DNA from: an uncultured Rhodocyclaceae bacterium
GTDB taxonomy: Bacteria > Pseudomonadota > Gammaproteobacteria > Burkholderiales > Rhodocyclaceae
DNA length: 64,000 nt
Reading direction: 5' to 3'
NCBI GenBank assembly: GCA_907163225.1
Contig: OU015322.1
Location: forward strand, 2,581,001 to 2,645,000
The stretch's first letter is position 1; every line of letters starts with the position of its first letter. Positions 8,843 through 17,594 of this stretch are shown piece after piece. The translations under genes and the position numbers were made by a program. Under the pieces are notes generated by a model. The model was given only the letters and a program-made list of their open reading frames with translations, was not told where the DNA came from and searched no databases.

Positions 8843-9151
8843 ATGCGTAAAGCAATCGTTTTATCGGCAGCATTGGCTGTGATGGGCGTCGCTCATGCCC
8901 AGGAGCCGGCGAAAAAGCCGCAAATGCAGTTCATGGGCGCCTACGATGCCGGCCAGCCCGGGGTCAGCATCTACAAAATGTTCGATCCGACCGAGGATGT
9001 CGTCTGCTACATCCTGATGCCGGAAGTCGTTGGCAGAAAGCCGGTCGATGGCGGGAAATGGATTTATGACGGCAATTCGGTGGGTTCGATCAGTTGCCTC
9101 AAGGTCAAGCTGCCGGTCGTTCCTTTGGTGCCGCCGGCTAACCAGCCGTGA
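8843..9151 (+). CDS. Small exported protein, function unknown
   Basis: A 102-aa protein with a signal peptide (cleavage after AHA at about residue 20) and a short mature domain containing two cysteines (VVCYILMP and SISCLKV) that may pair. A TTG at 8837 could also start the frame, but AAGGA at 8831-8835 is correctly spaced for the ATG at 8843. It begins 11 bp after the adhesin stop and overlaps the next start, so it belongs to the operon. No family was recognised. Confidence 0.72.
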   Translation: MRKAIVLSAALAVMGVAHAQEPAKKPQMQFMGAYDAGQPGVSIYKMFDPTEDVVCYILMPEVVGRKPVDGGKWIYDGNSVGSISCLKVKLPVVPLVPPANQP

Positions 9152-9756
9152 GTCGCACCATGAAAAATCGATTCGTGACGCTTCTGCTGCCCTTGGCTCT
9201 GTCGGCGAACTCAGCCACGGCCGGCGGCTTCGAGCAGACTTTCAAGCTGCAAGGCATCGCCTTTCGAGTGACCAGCGCCAATCAGGGCTCGGTCAACACC
9301 CTGCGCATCCTTCCCTCGGGTCGGCTCAAGCAGCGTTCGCCAATCGAGCAGGAGATCATGGGCACCGTGACGGGGGCAGAAGTCGCCGACCTCAATGCCG
9401 ACGGCTGGCCGGAAATTTACGTGTACGTCACCTCGGCCGGTAGCGGTTCATACGGGAGCGTCGTTGGCTACGCCGTGAATCGCGGCAAATCAGTCACGCC
9501 GATTTATTTTCCGGAACTGGCCGATGCGCCGGAAATCGCCAGGGGCTACTTGGGCCACGATGAGTTCGCCATCATCGAAAACACCCTGGCGCGGCGCTTT
9601 CCGCTTTTCAAGGAGGGCGACACCAACGCGGCCCCGAGTGGGGACAAGCGACAAGTCCATTACCGCCTGAAGCCGGGCGAGGCAGGTTGGGTACTCCAAC
9701 TTGAAAAGGCAAACTTGGGGACTGGGCATTCAGCGATAAAAGGGAGTGCGAATTGA
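9148..9756 (+). CDS. pliI: PliI-family periplasmic inhibitor of I-type lysozyme
   Basis: A 202-aa exported protein. After the signal peptide (ending ATA) the mature region carries the features of periplasmic inhibitors of invertebrate-type lysozyme: an N-terminal EQTFKLQGIAF strand, EVADLNADGWPEIYVYV, a glycine/serine loop SAGSGSYGS, GYLGHDEFAI, and a C-terminal YRLKPGEAGW. In the known family the SGS-type loop inserts into the lysozyme active site. The start may be the GTG at 9148, overlapping the previous stop, or the ATG at 9160; neither has a strong Shine-Dalgarno. It sits in the adhesin operon, implying protection of the envelope from animal lysozyme. Confidence 0.82.
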   Translation: MSRTMKNRFVTLLLPLALSANSATAGGFEQTFKLQGIAFRVTSANQGSVNTLRILPSGRLKQRSPIEQEIMGTVTGAEVADLNADGWPEIYVYVTSAGSGSYGSVVGYAVNRGKSVTPIYFPELADAPEIARGYLGHDEFAIIENTLARRFPLFKEGDTNAAPSGDKRQVHYRLKPGEAGWVLQLEKANLGTGHSAIKGSAN

Positions 9757-10082
9757 AAAGCAACGATGCTGACCCACCTTACGAAACGGGCGAAATCGGT
9801 ACCCCACGGGACTATACCGATGATCTTTATCGTGTCTATTTCGAAGTTTTCACCCCCTGTCCTGCCGCCAGGCGAATCATCGCTGACTTTGTCGGGCCGG
9901 AGCGAGCCGGGGAAATAGTCGTTCTGGCACATGGCTACGAGGCCGAGTTGCCGATTCAATGCGTACCTGATGTCATTCGATTGCTGGTTGCCGAAAATAT
10001 CGCTGTCTATCAAGCGGTACGCTATGCAAAAACGGATAGGACTCATCGCGCTGCGCAAGCCTTCAGGAACGCCTCTTCCTGA
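9753..10082 (+). CDS. Conserved-context hypothetical protein, last gene of adhesin operon
   Basis: A 109-aa soluble, acidic protein with no signal peptide. The start is a TTG at 9753 overlapping the PliI stop (TTGA) with an excellent Shine-Dalgarno AAAGGGAG at 9738-9745, so translation is likely real and coupled. No family was recognised. An overlapping frame (9931-10188) stays open beyond the stop with a basic tail, so a frameshift near the end cannot be excluded. Confidence 0.55.
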   Translation: MKSNDADPPYETGEIGTPRDYTDDLYRVYFEVFTPCPAARRIIADFVGPERAGEIVVLAHGYEAELPIQCVPDVIRLLVAENIAVYQAVRYAKTDRTHRAAQAFRNASS

Positions 10083-10310
10083 TACTTTTGCAAAGGCCGC
10101 TGAGCCGTCGCGTTCGTTCTCCGCGCTCCGGGAAAGGACGAGAAAATTGGCGGCGGAATGGCGGCGACGGCGAGAGTCTCAACTTTAGCTGCACAAAGAT
10201 CTGCCCTGCACCGGTGGCACATTCAAAAATTCTGAATACGCATCCTGTTGCGGGCACTGAAATTCCAGAATAGTGACTGACTGCCCACGGCCAGGCTGCA
10301 AAGACAAATG
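10083..10310. other. Intergenic region without assigned gene
   Basis: Between the adhesin operon and the terminator of the Pal-like gene. Short frames here lack ribosome binding sites and coding character. Nothing supported is seen. Confidence 0.5.
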
Positions 10311-10340
10311 AAAAGGCCTCGCAAGATTGCGAGGCCTTTT
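10311..10340 (-). terminator. Rho-independent terminator of the Pal-like gene
   Basis: Perfect 14-bp inverted repeat (AAAAGGCCTCGCAA and its complement) around two bases. It can act on both strands and sits 19 bp beyond the OmpA-family gene stop. Confidence 0.85.
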
Positions 10341-10359
10341 CTCCGATAGCGGGCGGGAC

Positions 10360-10929
10360 TTATTCTTCGCGTTCGTAGACCACGTCAGAGCGACGGTTTT
10401 CTGCCCAGGATGCTTCGTCATGCCCGGTTAGTTTCGGGTTGCTGGCGCCCAGTGACTTGATGCTGATCTGCTTTTGGGTAGCGCCATTGGCCAGCATGCT
10501 CATGCGGACATTTTCGGCGCGCAATTGACCTAGGCGGCGGTTGTGATCCGCGCTGCCGCGCTCGTCGGCGTTGCCTTCAATGCGGACGCGTGCCTTCGGA
10601 TGATCGGCCAGGTAGCGCCCGTGGGCACGTAGGGCGGGATCGTAATCAGCCTTGATGGCGGGGCTGTTCAGGTCAAAATAAACGCTGCGCTGAGTGCGCA
10701 GGCCAACCGGATCCATCTTGATTTTGCTCTCTTCACCGGGCGGGCTGGCAGTGGGCGTGGCTGGCGTTTCCTGACGCAGTTCTGCCGGTACTGGCTGGCC
10801 GATCAGGCCGGGATGAATCTTCAGCGGGCCACCTTGCGAAATGTGTTTGCTCGGTGGAATCTCGCCTTTGGTCGAGCAAGCAGCGAGTAGCGTGAAAAGC
10901 AGGGAGGTGGCGAGCAGGGGGACGCGCAT
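10360..10929 (-). CDS. OmpA-family peptidoglycan-binding lipoprotein (Pal-like)
   Basis: A 189-aa lipoprotein with signal peptide and lipobox LLAAC (Cys18), a Pro-rich linker, and a C-terminal OmpA-like domain from about residue 80 (SVYFDLNSPAIK, then GNADERGSADHNRRLGQLRAENV) that binds diaminopimelate of peptidoglycan. It resembles Pal, but it stands alone without tolB or ybgF neighbours and has a long proline/threonine linker, so a separate envelope-tethering role is as likely. It is divergent from the sulfate transport operon, and a strong terminator follows it. Confidence 0.85.
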   Translation of the reverse strand: MRVPLLATSLLFTLLAACSTKGEIPPSKHISQGGPLKIHPGLIGQPVPAELRQETPATPTASPPGEESKIKMDPVGLRTQRSVYFDLNSPAIKADYDPALRAHGRYLADHPKARVRIEGNADERGSADHNRRLGQLRAENVRMSMLANGATQKQISIKSLGASNPKLTGHDEASWAENRRSDVVYEREE

Positions 10930-11113
10930 GGGGCAAGTGGTCTGCGTGAGAATGATGGCTAATCATAGCCCCTCGCCGGATGGACGAACAGAGGCTGTGA
11001 TTGTGCTGGTGTTGTATATTCGTATTGAGGATATATAAATTCAAAATTGGTCTTTGGTGGTTATAAGGGCGTCGGCTAAATTGGTTCTGAACTACTCTGC
11101 AAGGAATGCTTCC

Positions 11114-12112
11114 ATGTCCCGCTTTCGTCTGTCTCTATCCGCGTTGATGCTCTCTCTGGTGGCCGGCGCCGCCTTGGCGGATGCGACTTTGCTCAACGCG
11201 TCCTACGATGTCGCCCGCGATGTCTACAAGGATTACAACCCGGCATTCCAGAAGTACTGGAAAGCGAAGTCGGGCGAGAGCATCGAGCTGAAACAGTCGC
11301 ACGGCGGTTCGACCAAGCAGGTGCGTGCCGTGGCCGATGGTCTGGAGGCCGATGTGGTGACCATGAACCAGGCGAACGACATCGAATTCCTGGCCGAAAA
11401 GGGCTTGGTGGCGAAGGATTGGGCCAAGAAATTCCCGAACAATGCCTCGCCCTACACGTCGGCGATGGTTTTCATCGTGCGCAAGGGCAATCCGAAGGCG
11501 ATCAAGGACTGGTCCGATGTGGCTGCGCCGGGCGTGCAGATGATCATTCCGCATCCGAAGAACACCGGGAATGGCCGCAACACTTATCTGTCGGCCTGGG
11601 CCTGGGCGCTCAAGCAGCCGGGCGGCAACGATGCCAAGGCACAGGAATTCCTCGGCAAGCTGCTCAAGAATGCGCCGCTGTTCGCCGCCGGCGGCCGCGA
11701 CGCGACGACGACTTTCATGCAGCGCAAGATGGGCGATGTGCTGATCACCTTCGAGTCCGAAGCCGAGATGATCGCCAAGGAATTCGGCAAGGGCGAGTTC
11801 GAGGTGGTGTACCCCAGCCTGACCATGCAGACCGAATTCCCGGTCGCGCTGGTCGAGAAGGTGGTCGACAAGAAAGGGACGCGCAAGCAGGCGACGGCCT
11901 ATCTGGAATATCTGTGGTCGAAGGAAGGGCAGGAGAACGCCGCCCAGAACTACCTGCGGCCGCGTGATGCCGAGCTGCTCAAGAAGTACGCTGCCAACTT
12001 TCCGCCGGTGAAGACTTTCACGGTCGATGATGTGTTCGGTAGTGCCAACAAGGCTTTTGCTGCCCATTTCAAGGATGGCGGCAGTTTCGATCAGATCTAC
12101 GCCAGCAAGTAA
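11114..12112 (+). CDS. sbp: Periplasmic sulfate-binding protein
   Basis: Substrate-binding component of the sulfate/thiosulfate ABC transporter, 332 aa. The signal peptide is residues 1-22 (cleavage after ALA). The mature protein begins ATLLNASYDVARDVYKDYN and contains family segments SHGGSTKQVRAV, IPHPKNTGNGRNTYL and ITFESEAEMI. AAGGA at 11101-11105 supports the ATG at 11114; the frame is open further upstream but lacks such a site. It is the first gene of sbp-cysT-cysW-cysA, separated from cysT by a hairpin and a dispersed repeat. The Sbp versus CysP distinction (sulfate or thiosulfate) is not resolved by sequence alone. Confidence 0.92.
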   Translation: MSRFRLSLSALMLSLVAGAALADATLLNASYDVARDVYKDYNPAFQKYWKAKSGESIELKQSHGGSTKQVRAVADGLEADVVTMNQANDIEFLAEKGLVAKDWAKKFPNNASPYTSAMVFIVRKGNPKAIKDWSDVAAPGVQMIIPHPKNTGNGRNTYLSAWAWALKQPGGNDAKAQEFLGKLLKNAPLFAAGGRDATTTFMQRKMGDVLITFESEAEMIAKEFGKGEFEVVYPSLTMQTEFPVALVEKVVDKKGTRKQATAYLEYLWSKEGQENAAQNYLRPRDAELLKKYAANFPPVKTFTVDDVFGSANKAFAAHFKDGGSFDQIYASK

Positions 12113-12133
12113 GCAACTCCGATCCCGTTGGCG

Positions 12134-12156
12134 AGGCCGGACGATGTCCGGCCTTT
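12134..12156 (+). terminator. Intra-operon hairpin after sbp
   Basis: AGGCCGGAC, loop GAT, GTCCGGCCT, then TT. It is a strong stem with a weak U-tract between sbp and cysT, consistent with partial termination or mRNA stabilisation that would give more binding protein than permease. Confidence 0.6.
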
Positions 12157-12161
12157 GCATT

Positions 12162-12199
12162 GCTACGGTGAACCGGAAAAAACGGCCAAAAACGAAAAA
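12162..12199 (+). repeat. Dispersed GGTCRACCGG repeat, copy 1
   Basis: Intergenic copy reading ACGGTGAACCGGAAAAAA then CGGCCAAAAACGAAAAA. It ends 2 bp before the cysT ATG and so replaces the usual Shine-Dalgarno region. The core is shared with the copies at 17472, 40207 and 55441. Confidence 0.8.
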
Positions 12200-12201
12200 C
12201 C

Positions 12202-13077
12202 ATGTCTGCAAAAACGCATCGCGTATTGCCTGGCTTCGGCCTGGCGCTGGGCTATACGCTGGTTTACCTCTCGATCCTGATCCTGCTGCCGCTCGGCGGC
12301 ATGATCCTGAAAGCGTCCGAACTCGGTTTCGGGCAGATCATCGACATCGCCCTCGGCGAGCGTTCGCTGGCCGCCTTTCGTGTCACCTTCGGCGCCTCCT
12401 TCCTGGCCGCAGCGATCAATGCTTTTTTCGGCCTGATCGTCGCGTGGATACTGGTGCGTTACCCGTTCCCCGGCAAGCGCTTCGTCGATGCGCTGGTCGA
12501 TCTGCCTTTCGCGCTGCCGACCGCTGTTGCCGGCATCACGCTGGCCACGCTGTATGCCGGCAATGGCTGGCTCGGCCAGTATCTTGAACCGCTCGGCATC
12601 AAGGTTGCCTATACGCCGCTCGGCATCGTTTTCGCGCTGACCTTCATCACGCTGCCCTTTGTTGTGCGCACCCTGCAGCCGGTGATCGAGGACATCGAAA
12701 CCGAAGTCGAGGAAGCGGCTGCCTCGCTCGGCGCCTCGCGCTGGCAGATCTTCGTCAAGGTTATTTTTCCCGCAATTTTCCCTGCACTGCTCACCGGCTT
12801 CGCTCTGGCCTTCGCCCGCGCCGTCGGCGAATACGGCTCGGTGATCTTCATCGCCGGCAACCTGCCGCTGATTTCCGAAATCACCCCGCTGCTCATCATC
12901 TCCAAGCTGGAACAGTACGACGTGCTGGGCGCCACGGCGCTGGCCGTGGTCATGCTCGGGCTGTCATTCATCCTGCTGCTCAGCGTCAATCTGCTGCAAT
13001 GGTGGGCGGCGAATCGTCATCGCAACAGCGAGCCGCTCGAAGTAGCGGCGGCCAAGGCCAGTGGGGTGACGGCATGA
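12202..13077 (+). CDS. cysT: Sulfate ABC transporter permease CysT (CysU)
   Basis: Inner-membrane permease of 291 aa with about six transmembrane helices and the MetI-like inner-membrane component motif [21 protein letters not shown] near residues 172-192, which contacts the CysA ATPase. The ATG at 12202 follows a dispersed repeat and lacks a clear Shine-Dalgarno. The stop overlaps the cysW start by 4 bp (ATGA), so the two permease subunits are translationally coupled. Pairing with CysW and CysA gives the usual sulfate transporter. Confidence 0.94.
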   Translation: MSAKTHRVLPGFGLALGYTLVYLSILILLPLGGMILKASELGFGQIIDIALGERSLAAFRVTFGASFLAAAINAFFGLIVAWILVRYPFPGKRFVDALVDLPFALPTAVAGITLATLYAGNGWLGQYLEPLGIKVAYTPLGIVFALTFITLPFVVRTLQPVIEDIETEVEEAAASLGASRWQIFVKVIFPAIFPALLTGFALAFARAVGEYGSVIFIAGNLPLISEITPLLIISKLEQYDVLGATALAVVMLGLSFILLLSVNLLQWWAANRHRNSEPLEVAAAKASGVTA

Positions 13078-13937
13078 AGTCCACGCGCGCCACGCAGGAA
13101 CCGGCCTGGGTTCGCTACACGCTGCTCAGTATTGGCCTCGGCTTCCTGTTCGTTTTTCTCGGCCTGCCGCTGGTCGCCGTTTTCGTCGAGGCGCTGGCCC
13201 AGGGTGTGCCGGTCTACTTGGAAGCGCTGAAAGAGCCTGAAACCGCCTCGGCAATCTGGTTGACCGTCGGCATCGCGCTCGCCGTGCTGCCTTTCAACAT
13301 CGTCTTCGGCGTGGCGGCGGCGTGGGCCATCGCCAAGTTCGACTTCAAGGGCAAGAGCCTGCTGATCACGCTGATCGACCTGCCCTTTGCGGTTTCGCCC
13401 GTGGTCGCCGGCCTGATCTTCATCCTGCTCTTCGGCGCTCAGGGCACGTTCGGCCCCTGGCTGTCCGAGCACGACATCAAGATTGTTTTTGCCGTACCGG
13501 GCATGATCCTCGCCACCATGTTCATCACTTTCCCCTTCATCGCCCGCGAGCTGATCCCGCTCATGCAGTCACAGGGCAAGGACGAGGAGGAAGCCGCCGT
13601 GTCGCTCGGCGCCTCCGGCTTTCAGATGTTCTGGCGCGTCACGCTGCCCAACATCAAATGGGGCCTGCTTTACGGCGTGATCCTGTCGAACGCCCGGGCG
13701 ATGGGCGAATTCGGCGCCGTGTCGGTCGTTTCCGGTCACATCCGCGGCGAAACCAACACCCTGCCGCTGCATGTCGAAATCCTCTACAACGAATATAACG
13801 CCATCGGCGCTTTCGCCGCAGCCTCCATTCTCGCCCTGCTGGCGCTGGTCACGCTCGTTGCCAAGACCATCGTCGAATGGCGGATGAAAAAAGAAACCGA
13901 CATGCTGAATACAGTTTTGGCGCCGGAGAAAACCTGA
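13074..13937 (+). CDS. cysW: Sulfate ABC transporter permease CysW
   Basis: Second permease subunit, 287 aa, with about six membrane helices and the [21 protein letters not shown] coupling loop typical of CysW. The ATG at 13074 overlaps the cysT stop; the frame extends upstream inside cysT but that part is a shadow. The stop overlaps the cysA start by one base (TGATG). The segment [20 protein letters not shown] is a family hallmark. Confidence 0.94.
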   Translation: MKSTRATQEPAWVRYTLLSIGLGFLFVFLGLPLVAVFVEALAQGVPVYLEALKEPETASAIWLTVGIALAVLPFNIVFGVAAAWAIAKFDFKGKSLLITLIDLPFAVSPVVAGLIFILLFGAQGTFGPWLSEHDIKIVFAVPGMILATMFITFPFIARELIPLMQSQGKDEEEAAVSLGASGFQMFWRVTLPNIKWGLLYGVILSNARAMGEFGAVSVVSGHIRGETNTLPLHVEILYNEYNAIGAFAAASILALLALVTLVAKTIVEWRMKKETDMLNTVLAPEKT

Positions 13938-15004
13938 TGAGTATCGAAATCCGCAACATCTCCAAGCGCTTCGGCAATTTCGTCGCGCTCGACAACATCA
14001 ACCTCGACATTCCGACCGGCGAACTCGTTGCGCTCCTCGGTCCGTCGGGCTGCGGCAAGACCACGCTGCTGCGCATCATCGCCGGCATGGAAACGGCCGA
14101 TCAGGGCGAGATCCTCTTTTCCGGCGCCGAAGCGACGCACCTGCACGCCCGCGATCGCAATGTCGGCTTCGTTTTCCAGCACTACGCGCTGTTCCGCCAC
14201 ATGACGGTGTTCGAGAACGTTGCCTTCGGCCTGCGCGTCAAGCCGCGCAAGGAGCGCCCGTCCGATGCCGACATCAAGCGCCGGGTCATGGAATTGCTCG
14301 GCCTCGTCCAGCTCGACTGGCTGGCCGACCGCTACCCGTCGCAACTGTCCGGCGGCCAACGTCAGCGCATCGCGCTGGCCCGGGCGCTGGCTGTCGAACC
14401 GAAAGTGCTGCTGCTCGACGAGCCGTTTGGTGCGCTTGATACCAAGGTGCGCAAGGAGCTGCGCCGCTGGCTGCGTCGCCTGCACGACGACATGCATATC
14501 TCCAGCGTCTTCGTGACGCACGACCAGGAAGAGGCCCTGGAAGTTGCCGACCGCGTCGTGGTGATGAACCACGGCAAGATCGAGCAGATCGGCTCTCCGG
14601 ACGAGGTTTATTCCAGCCCGGCTTCGCCCTTCGTGTATCAATTCCTCGGCAACGTGAACGTGTTCCACAGCCGGCAGCAAGGTGCCTACGCCGAAGTCGA
14701 GCGCGGCGAGGCGGCCGAGAAAGCGATGGCTTTTGTCCGCCCGCACGATATCGACATCACCCATCAGCCGGCCGAAGACGGTTTGCAGGCCAGCGTCCAG
14801 CACGTCCATCCGATTGGCCCGGTGGTGCGCGTCGAGCTGCTGCATGGCAGCGAAATCGTCGAAGTCGAACTGTCGCGCGAACGGCATGAGGCCCTTCAGC
14901 TGGCCGTTGGCCAGTCAGTGTGGTTCAAGCCCCGCCAGATGAAGGTCTTCGGCGCTGACGCCTTGCCACGGTCAACGCCGGAAAAGCAGGCATTTTTGTT
15001 CTGA
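13937..15004 (+). CDS. cysA: Sulfate/thiosulfate import ATP-binding protein CysA
   Basis: ABC ATPase of 355 aa that energises the CysT/CysW permease. Walker [10 protein letters not shown] at 35-43, signature LSGGQRQR at 137-144, Walker B VLLLDEP with D161-E162, and a C-terminal TOBE-like domain (from about 240, with FVRPHDIDI). The ATG at 13937 overlaps the cysW stop by one base. The C-terminal codons ([11 protein letters not shown]) contain a weak match to the dispersed repeat. It is the last gene of the operon. Confidence 0.95.
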   Translation: MSIEIRNISKRFGNFVALDNINLDIPTGELVALLGPSGCGKTTLLRIIAGMETADQGEILFSGAEATHLHARDRNVGFVFQHYALFRHMTVFENVAFGLRVKPRKERPSDADIKRRVMELLGLVQLDWLADRYPSQLSGGQRQRIALARALAVEPKVLLLDEPFGALDTKVRKELRRWLRRLHDDMHISSVFVTHDQEEALEVADRVVVMNHGKIEQIGSPDEVYSSPASPFVYQFLGNVNVFHSRQQGAYAEVERGEAAEKAMAFVRPHDIDITHQPAEDGLQASVQHVHPIGPVVRVELLHGSEIVEVELSRERHEALQLAVGQSVWFKPRQMKVFGADALPRSTPEKQAFLF

Positions 15005-15037
15005 TCTACATCGGGGAAGGGCGTCGTGGGCGGATGT

Positions 15038-15043
15038 TATAAT
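15038..15043 (+). promoter_or_regulatory. Candidate -10 element of hemA
   Basis: A perfect TATAAT lies 34 bp before the hemA GTG in the short cysA-hemA spacer. No matching TTGACA is visible at the expected distance, so promoter strength is uncertain. Confidence 0.45.
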
Positions 15044-15076
15044 CAGCCCCCGTTTCGACCGCCCAAGCCCAACCCG

Positions 15077-16327
15077 GTGATCTTTACCCTCGGCATCAAC
15101 CATCACTCTGCACCGCTCGCCATCCGCGAGCGCGTGGCGTTTGGCGCCGATAAACTGGGTCATGCGCTGGGCGACCTGACGCGTGATCGCCCGGTGCGCG
15201 AGGTGGCCATTCTGTCCACCTGCAACCGCACCGAAATCTATTGCGCCGCCGAATCGCCGGATGTGGTGATCGACTGGCTGGCCCATTACCACCAGGTCCG
15301 TCGGGAAGAGCTGGCCCCCTACCTCTACACCCACGACCAGCCGGAAGCTATCCGCCACGCCTTCCGCGTCGCCAGCGGCCTTGATTCGATGGTCATTGGC
15401 GAGCCGCAGATTCTTGGCCAGATGAAGGATGCCGTGCGCGCCGCCGAAGAAAACGGCACGCTGGGCACGCAACTGCACAAGCTCTTCCAGCGCTCGTTCT
15501 CGGTCGCCAAGGAAGTGCGCAGCACGACGGCCATCGGCGCCAACATCGTCTCGATGGCCGCCGCCGGCGTGCATCTGGCCGAACGCATTTTCGAGTCGAT
15601 TGCCGGCCAGCGCATCCTGTTCATCGGCGCCGGCGAAATGATCGAGCTGTGCGCCGCGCACTTCTGCGCCGGCAAGCCGAAACAGGTCACCATTGCCAAC
15701 CGCACGCTGGAACGCGGCCGGGCGCTGGCCGAACAGTACGGCGGCAAGGCCATTCGCCTCGATGAGCTGGGCGAGCATCTGGCTGCTCACGACATTGTTG
15801 TTTCCTGTACCGCCAGCCCCTTGCCCATCATCGGCCTGGGCATGGTCGAGCGCGCCATCAAGGCCCGTCGTCATCGGCCGATTTTCATGGTCGACCTGGC
15901 GGTCCCTCGTGACATCGAAGAAGAAGTCGGCAAACTGGACGATATTTTCCTGTACACCGTGGATGACCTGGCGCAGGTGGTCGAAAGCGGCCTGGAGTCG
16001 CGGCAGGCCGCCGTGGTCGATGCCGAGGCCATCATCGCCAACCGGGTGCAGGATTTCCTCGGCTGGCTGCAGTCGCGCGATACCGTGCCGGTCATCCGCT
16101 CGCTGCGCGATTCGGCCGAGCGCATGCGTCGCCACGAGATGGAACACGCCGTCAAACTGCTGGCCAAGGGCGAGGCGCCGGAAAAGGTGCTTGAACAACT
16201 GTCGCAGCGCCTGACCAACAAATTCCTGCATGCCCCGACCCAGGCGCTGAATCAGGCCGATGGTGCCGAACGCGCTGAGCTGCAAGCTGTTGCCTCGCGT
16301 CTCTTTCATCTTCATTCCGGCGAGTAG
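15077..16327 (+). CDS. hemA: Glutamyl-tRNA reductase
   Basis: First step of C5 tetrapyrrole synthesis: reduces glutamyl-tRNA to glutamate-1-semialdehyde with NADPH. The 416-aa product starts at GTG 15077 ([19 protein letters not shown]); the frame extends 51 bp upstream over the TATAAT and is not family-like. The catalytic cysteine is C49 in [10 protein letters not shown]. The NADPH domain (ILFIGAGEM) and C-terminal dimerisation helices are intact. prfA follows after 45 bp, as commonly found, while the other haem genes lie 22 kb away. Confidence 0.95.
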   Translation: MIFTLGINHHSAPLAIRERVAFGADKLGHALGDLTRDRPVREVAILSTCNRTEIYCAAESPDVVIDWLAHYHQVRREELAPYLYTHDQPEAIRHAFRVASGLDSMVIGEPQILGQMKDAVRAAEENGTLGTQLHKLFQRSFSVAKEVRSTTAIGANIVSMAAAGVHLAERIFESIAGQRILFIGAGEMIELCAAHFCAGKPKQVTIANRTLERGRALAEQYGGKAIRLDELGEHLAAHDIVVSCTASPLPIIGLGMVERAIKARRHRPIFMVDLAVPRDIEEEVGKLDDIFLYTVDDLAQVVESGLESRQAAVVDAEAIIANRVQDFLGWLQSRDTVPVIRSLRDSAERMRRHEMEHAVKLLAKGEAPEKVLEQLSQRLTNKFLHAPTQALNQADGAERAELQAVASRLFHLHSGE

Positions 16328-16372
16328 CGCCCGTTTTCGGGCTGCGCTCGCACGCGAATCTCCGGTATTCCC

Positions 16373-17455
16373 ATGAAGCCATCCATCCGCCAAAAACTCG
16401 ATCTGCTGGTCGACCGTCTCGATGAAATTGACCGCATGCTGTCGGCGCCGAGCACGGCCAACGACATGGACCAGTTCCGCAAGCTGTCGCGCGAGCGTTC
16501 CGAAATCGAGCCGGTGATCGTCCAGTTCAATGCCTTCCGCCAGGCCGAAAACGATCTGGCTGAAGCCGAGGCGATGCGCAATGATCCGGAAATGCGCGAG
16601 TTTGCCGAAGAGGAAATTGCCAGCGCCAAGGCGCGGCTGCCGGAACTCGAAGTCGAATTGCAGAAATTGCTGCTGCCGAAGGATCCCAACGACGAGCGCA
16701 GCGTGCTGCTCGAAATTCGTGCCGGGACCGGCGGCGACGAGTCGGCGCTGTTCGCCGGCGACCTCTTTCGAATGTATTCGCGCTACGCCGAGCGCCAGCG
16801 CTGGCAGGTCGAAGTCATGTCGGCCAGCGAATCGGAACTTGGCGGTTATCGCGAAATCATCTGCCGCATCGGCGGCTATGGCGCCTATTCGCGGCTCAAG
16901 TTCGAATCGGGCGGCCATCGCGTCCAGCGCGTGCCGGAAACCGAGACGCAGGGCCGCATCCACACCTCGGCGTGCACCGTGGCGATCATGCCGGAAGTGG
17001 ATGAGGTCGAGGATGTGAATCTCAACCCGGCCGATTTGCGTATCGATACTTTCCGGGCGTCCGGCGCCGGCGGCCAGCACATCAACAAGACCGACTCGGC
17101 CGTACGCATCACCCACCTGCCGACCGGCATCGTCGCCGAATGCCAGGACGGCCGTTCGCAGCACGCCAACAAGGCCTCGGCCATGAAGGTGCTGGCGGCG
17201 CGGATCAAAGACGTCCAGGTGCGCGCCCAGCAAGCCCATATTTCCAGCACACGCAAGAGCCTGATCGGCTCCGGTGACCGTTCGGAACGCATCCGCACCT
17301 ACAACTTCCCGCAGGGGCGCATCACCGACCACCGCATCAATCTGACGCTGTACAAGATCGCGGCGATCATGGACGGCGACATGGATGAACTGCTCGGTGC
17401 GCTGGCGGCTGAACACCAGGCCGATCTGCTGGCTGAGCTGGCCGAGGCAAGCTGA
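16373..17455 (+). CDS. prfA: Peptide chain release factor 1
   Basis: Recognises UAA and UAG stop codons and triggers peptidyl-tRNA hydrolysis. The 360-aa product has the GGQ catalytic motif at residues 233-235 ([16 protein letters not shown]) and a P-x-T codon-reading motif as PET within [18 protein letters not shown]. The length is normal. It follows hemA on the same strand. Its methyltransferase gene prmC, often the next gene in related genomes, lies about 7 kb downstream behind an inserted-looking block. Confidence 0.96.
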   Translation: MKPSIRQKLDLLVDRLDEIDRMLSAPSTANDMDQFRKLSRERSEIEPVIVQFNAFRQAENDLAEAEAMRNDPEMREFAEEEIASAKARLPELEVELQKLLLPKDPNDERSVLLEIRAGTGGDESALFAGDLFRMYSRYAERQRWQVEVMSASESELGGYREIICRIGGYGAYSRLKFESGGHRVQRVPETETQGRIHTSACTVAIMPEVDEVEDVNLNPADLRIDTFRASGAGGQHINKTDSAVRITHLPTGIVAECQDGRSQHANKASAMKVLAARIKDVQVRAQQAHISSTRKSLIGSGDRSERIRTYNFPQGRITDHRINLTLYKIAAIMDGDMDELLGALAAEHQADLLAELAEAS

Positions 17456-17471
17456 TTTCCAGCCGATGACT

Positions 17472-17506
17472 CCTACGGTGAACCGGAAAAAATGGCTGAA
17501 ATTGAA
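17472..17506 (+). repeat. Dispersed GGTCRACCGG repeat, copy 2
   Basis: Intergenic copy 17 bp after prfA: CTACGGTGAACCGGAAAAAA then TGGCTGAAATTGAA. The first 20 bases are identical to the copy before cysT. Confidence 0.8.
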
Positions 17507-17594
17507 CAGCCTTTGGTGAGCCGATAACGCTCCGCCGGGCTATGGCTTTGCGTTGAAGTGTTGCCGCCCGGTCTTGCTCGTTGGCTTGACGACC

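Noticed and set aside
9931-10188. Alternative frame continuing the last gene of the adhesin operon
   Set aside because: It may reflect a frameshift, but with no known relatives there is no way to choose; the TTG-initiated frame has the better start signal.
14972-17416. Long minus-strand open frame (814 codons) opposite hemA and prfA
   Set aside because: It is fully antisense to two unmistakable conserved genes, has no domain-like composition and no start signal. Long antisense frames are expected in GC-rich coding DNA.
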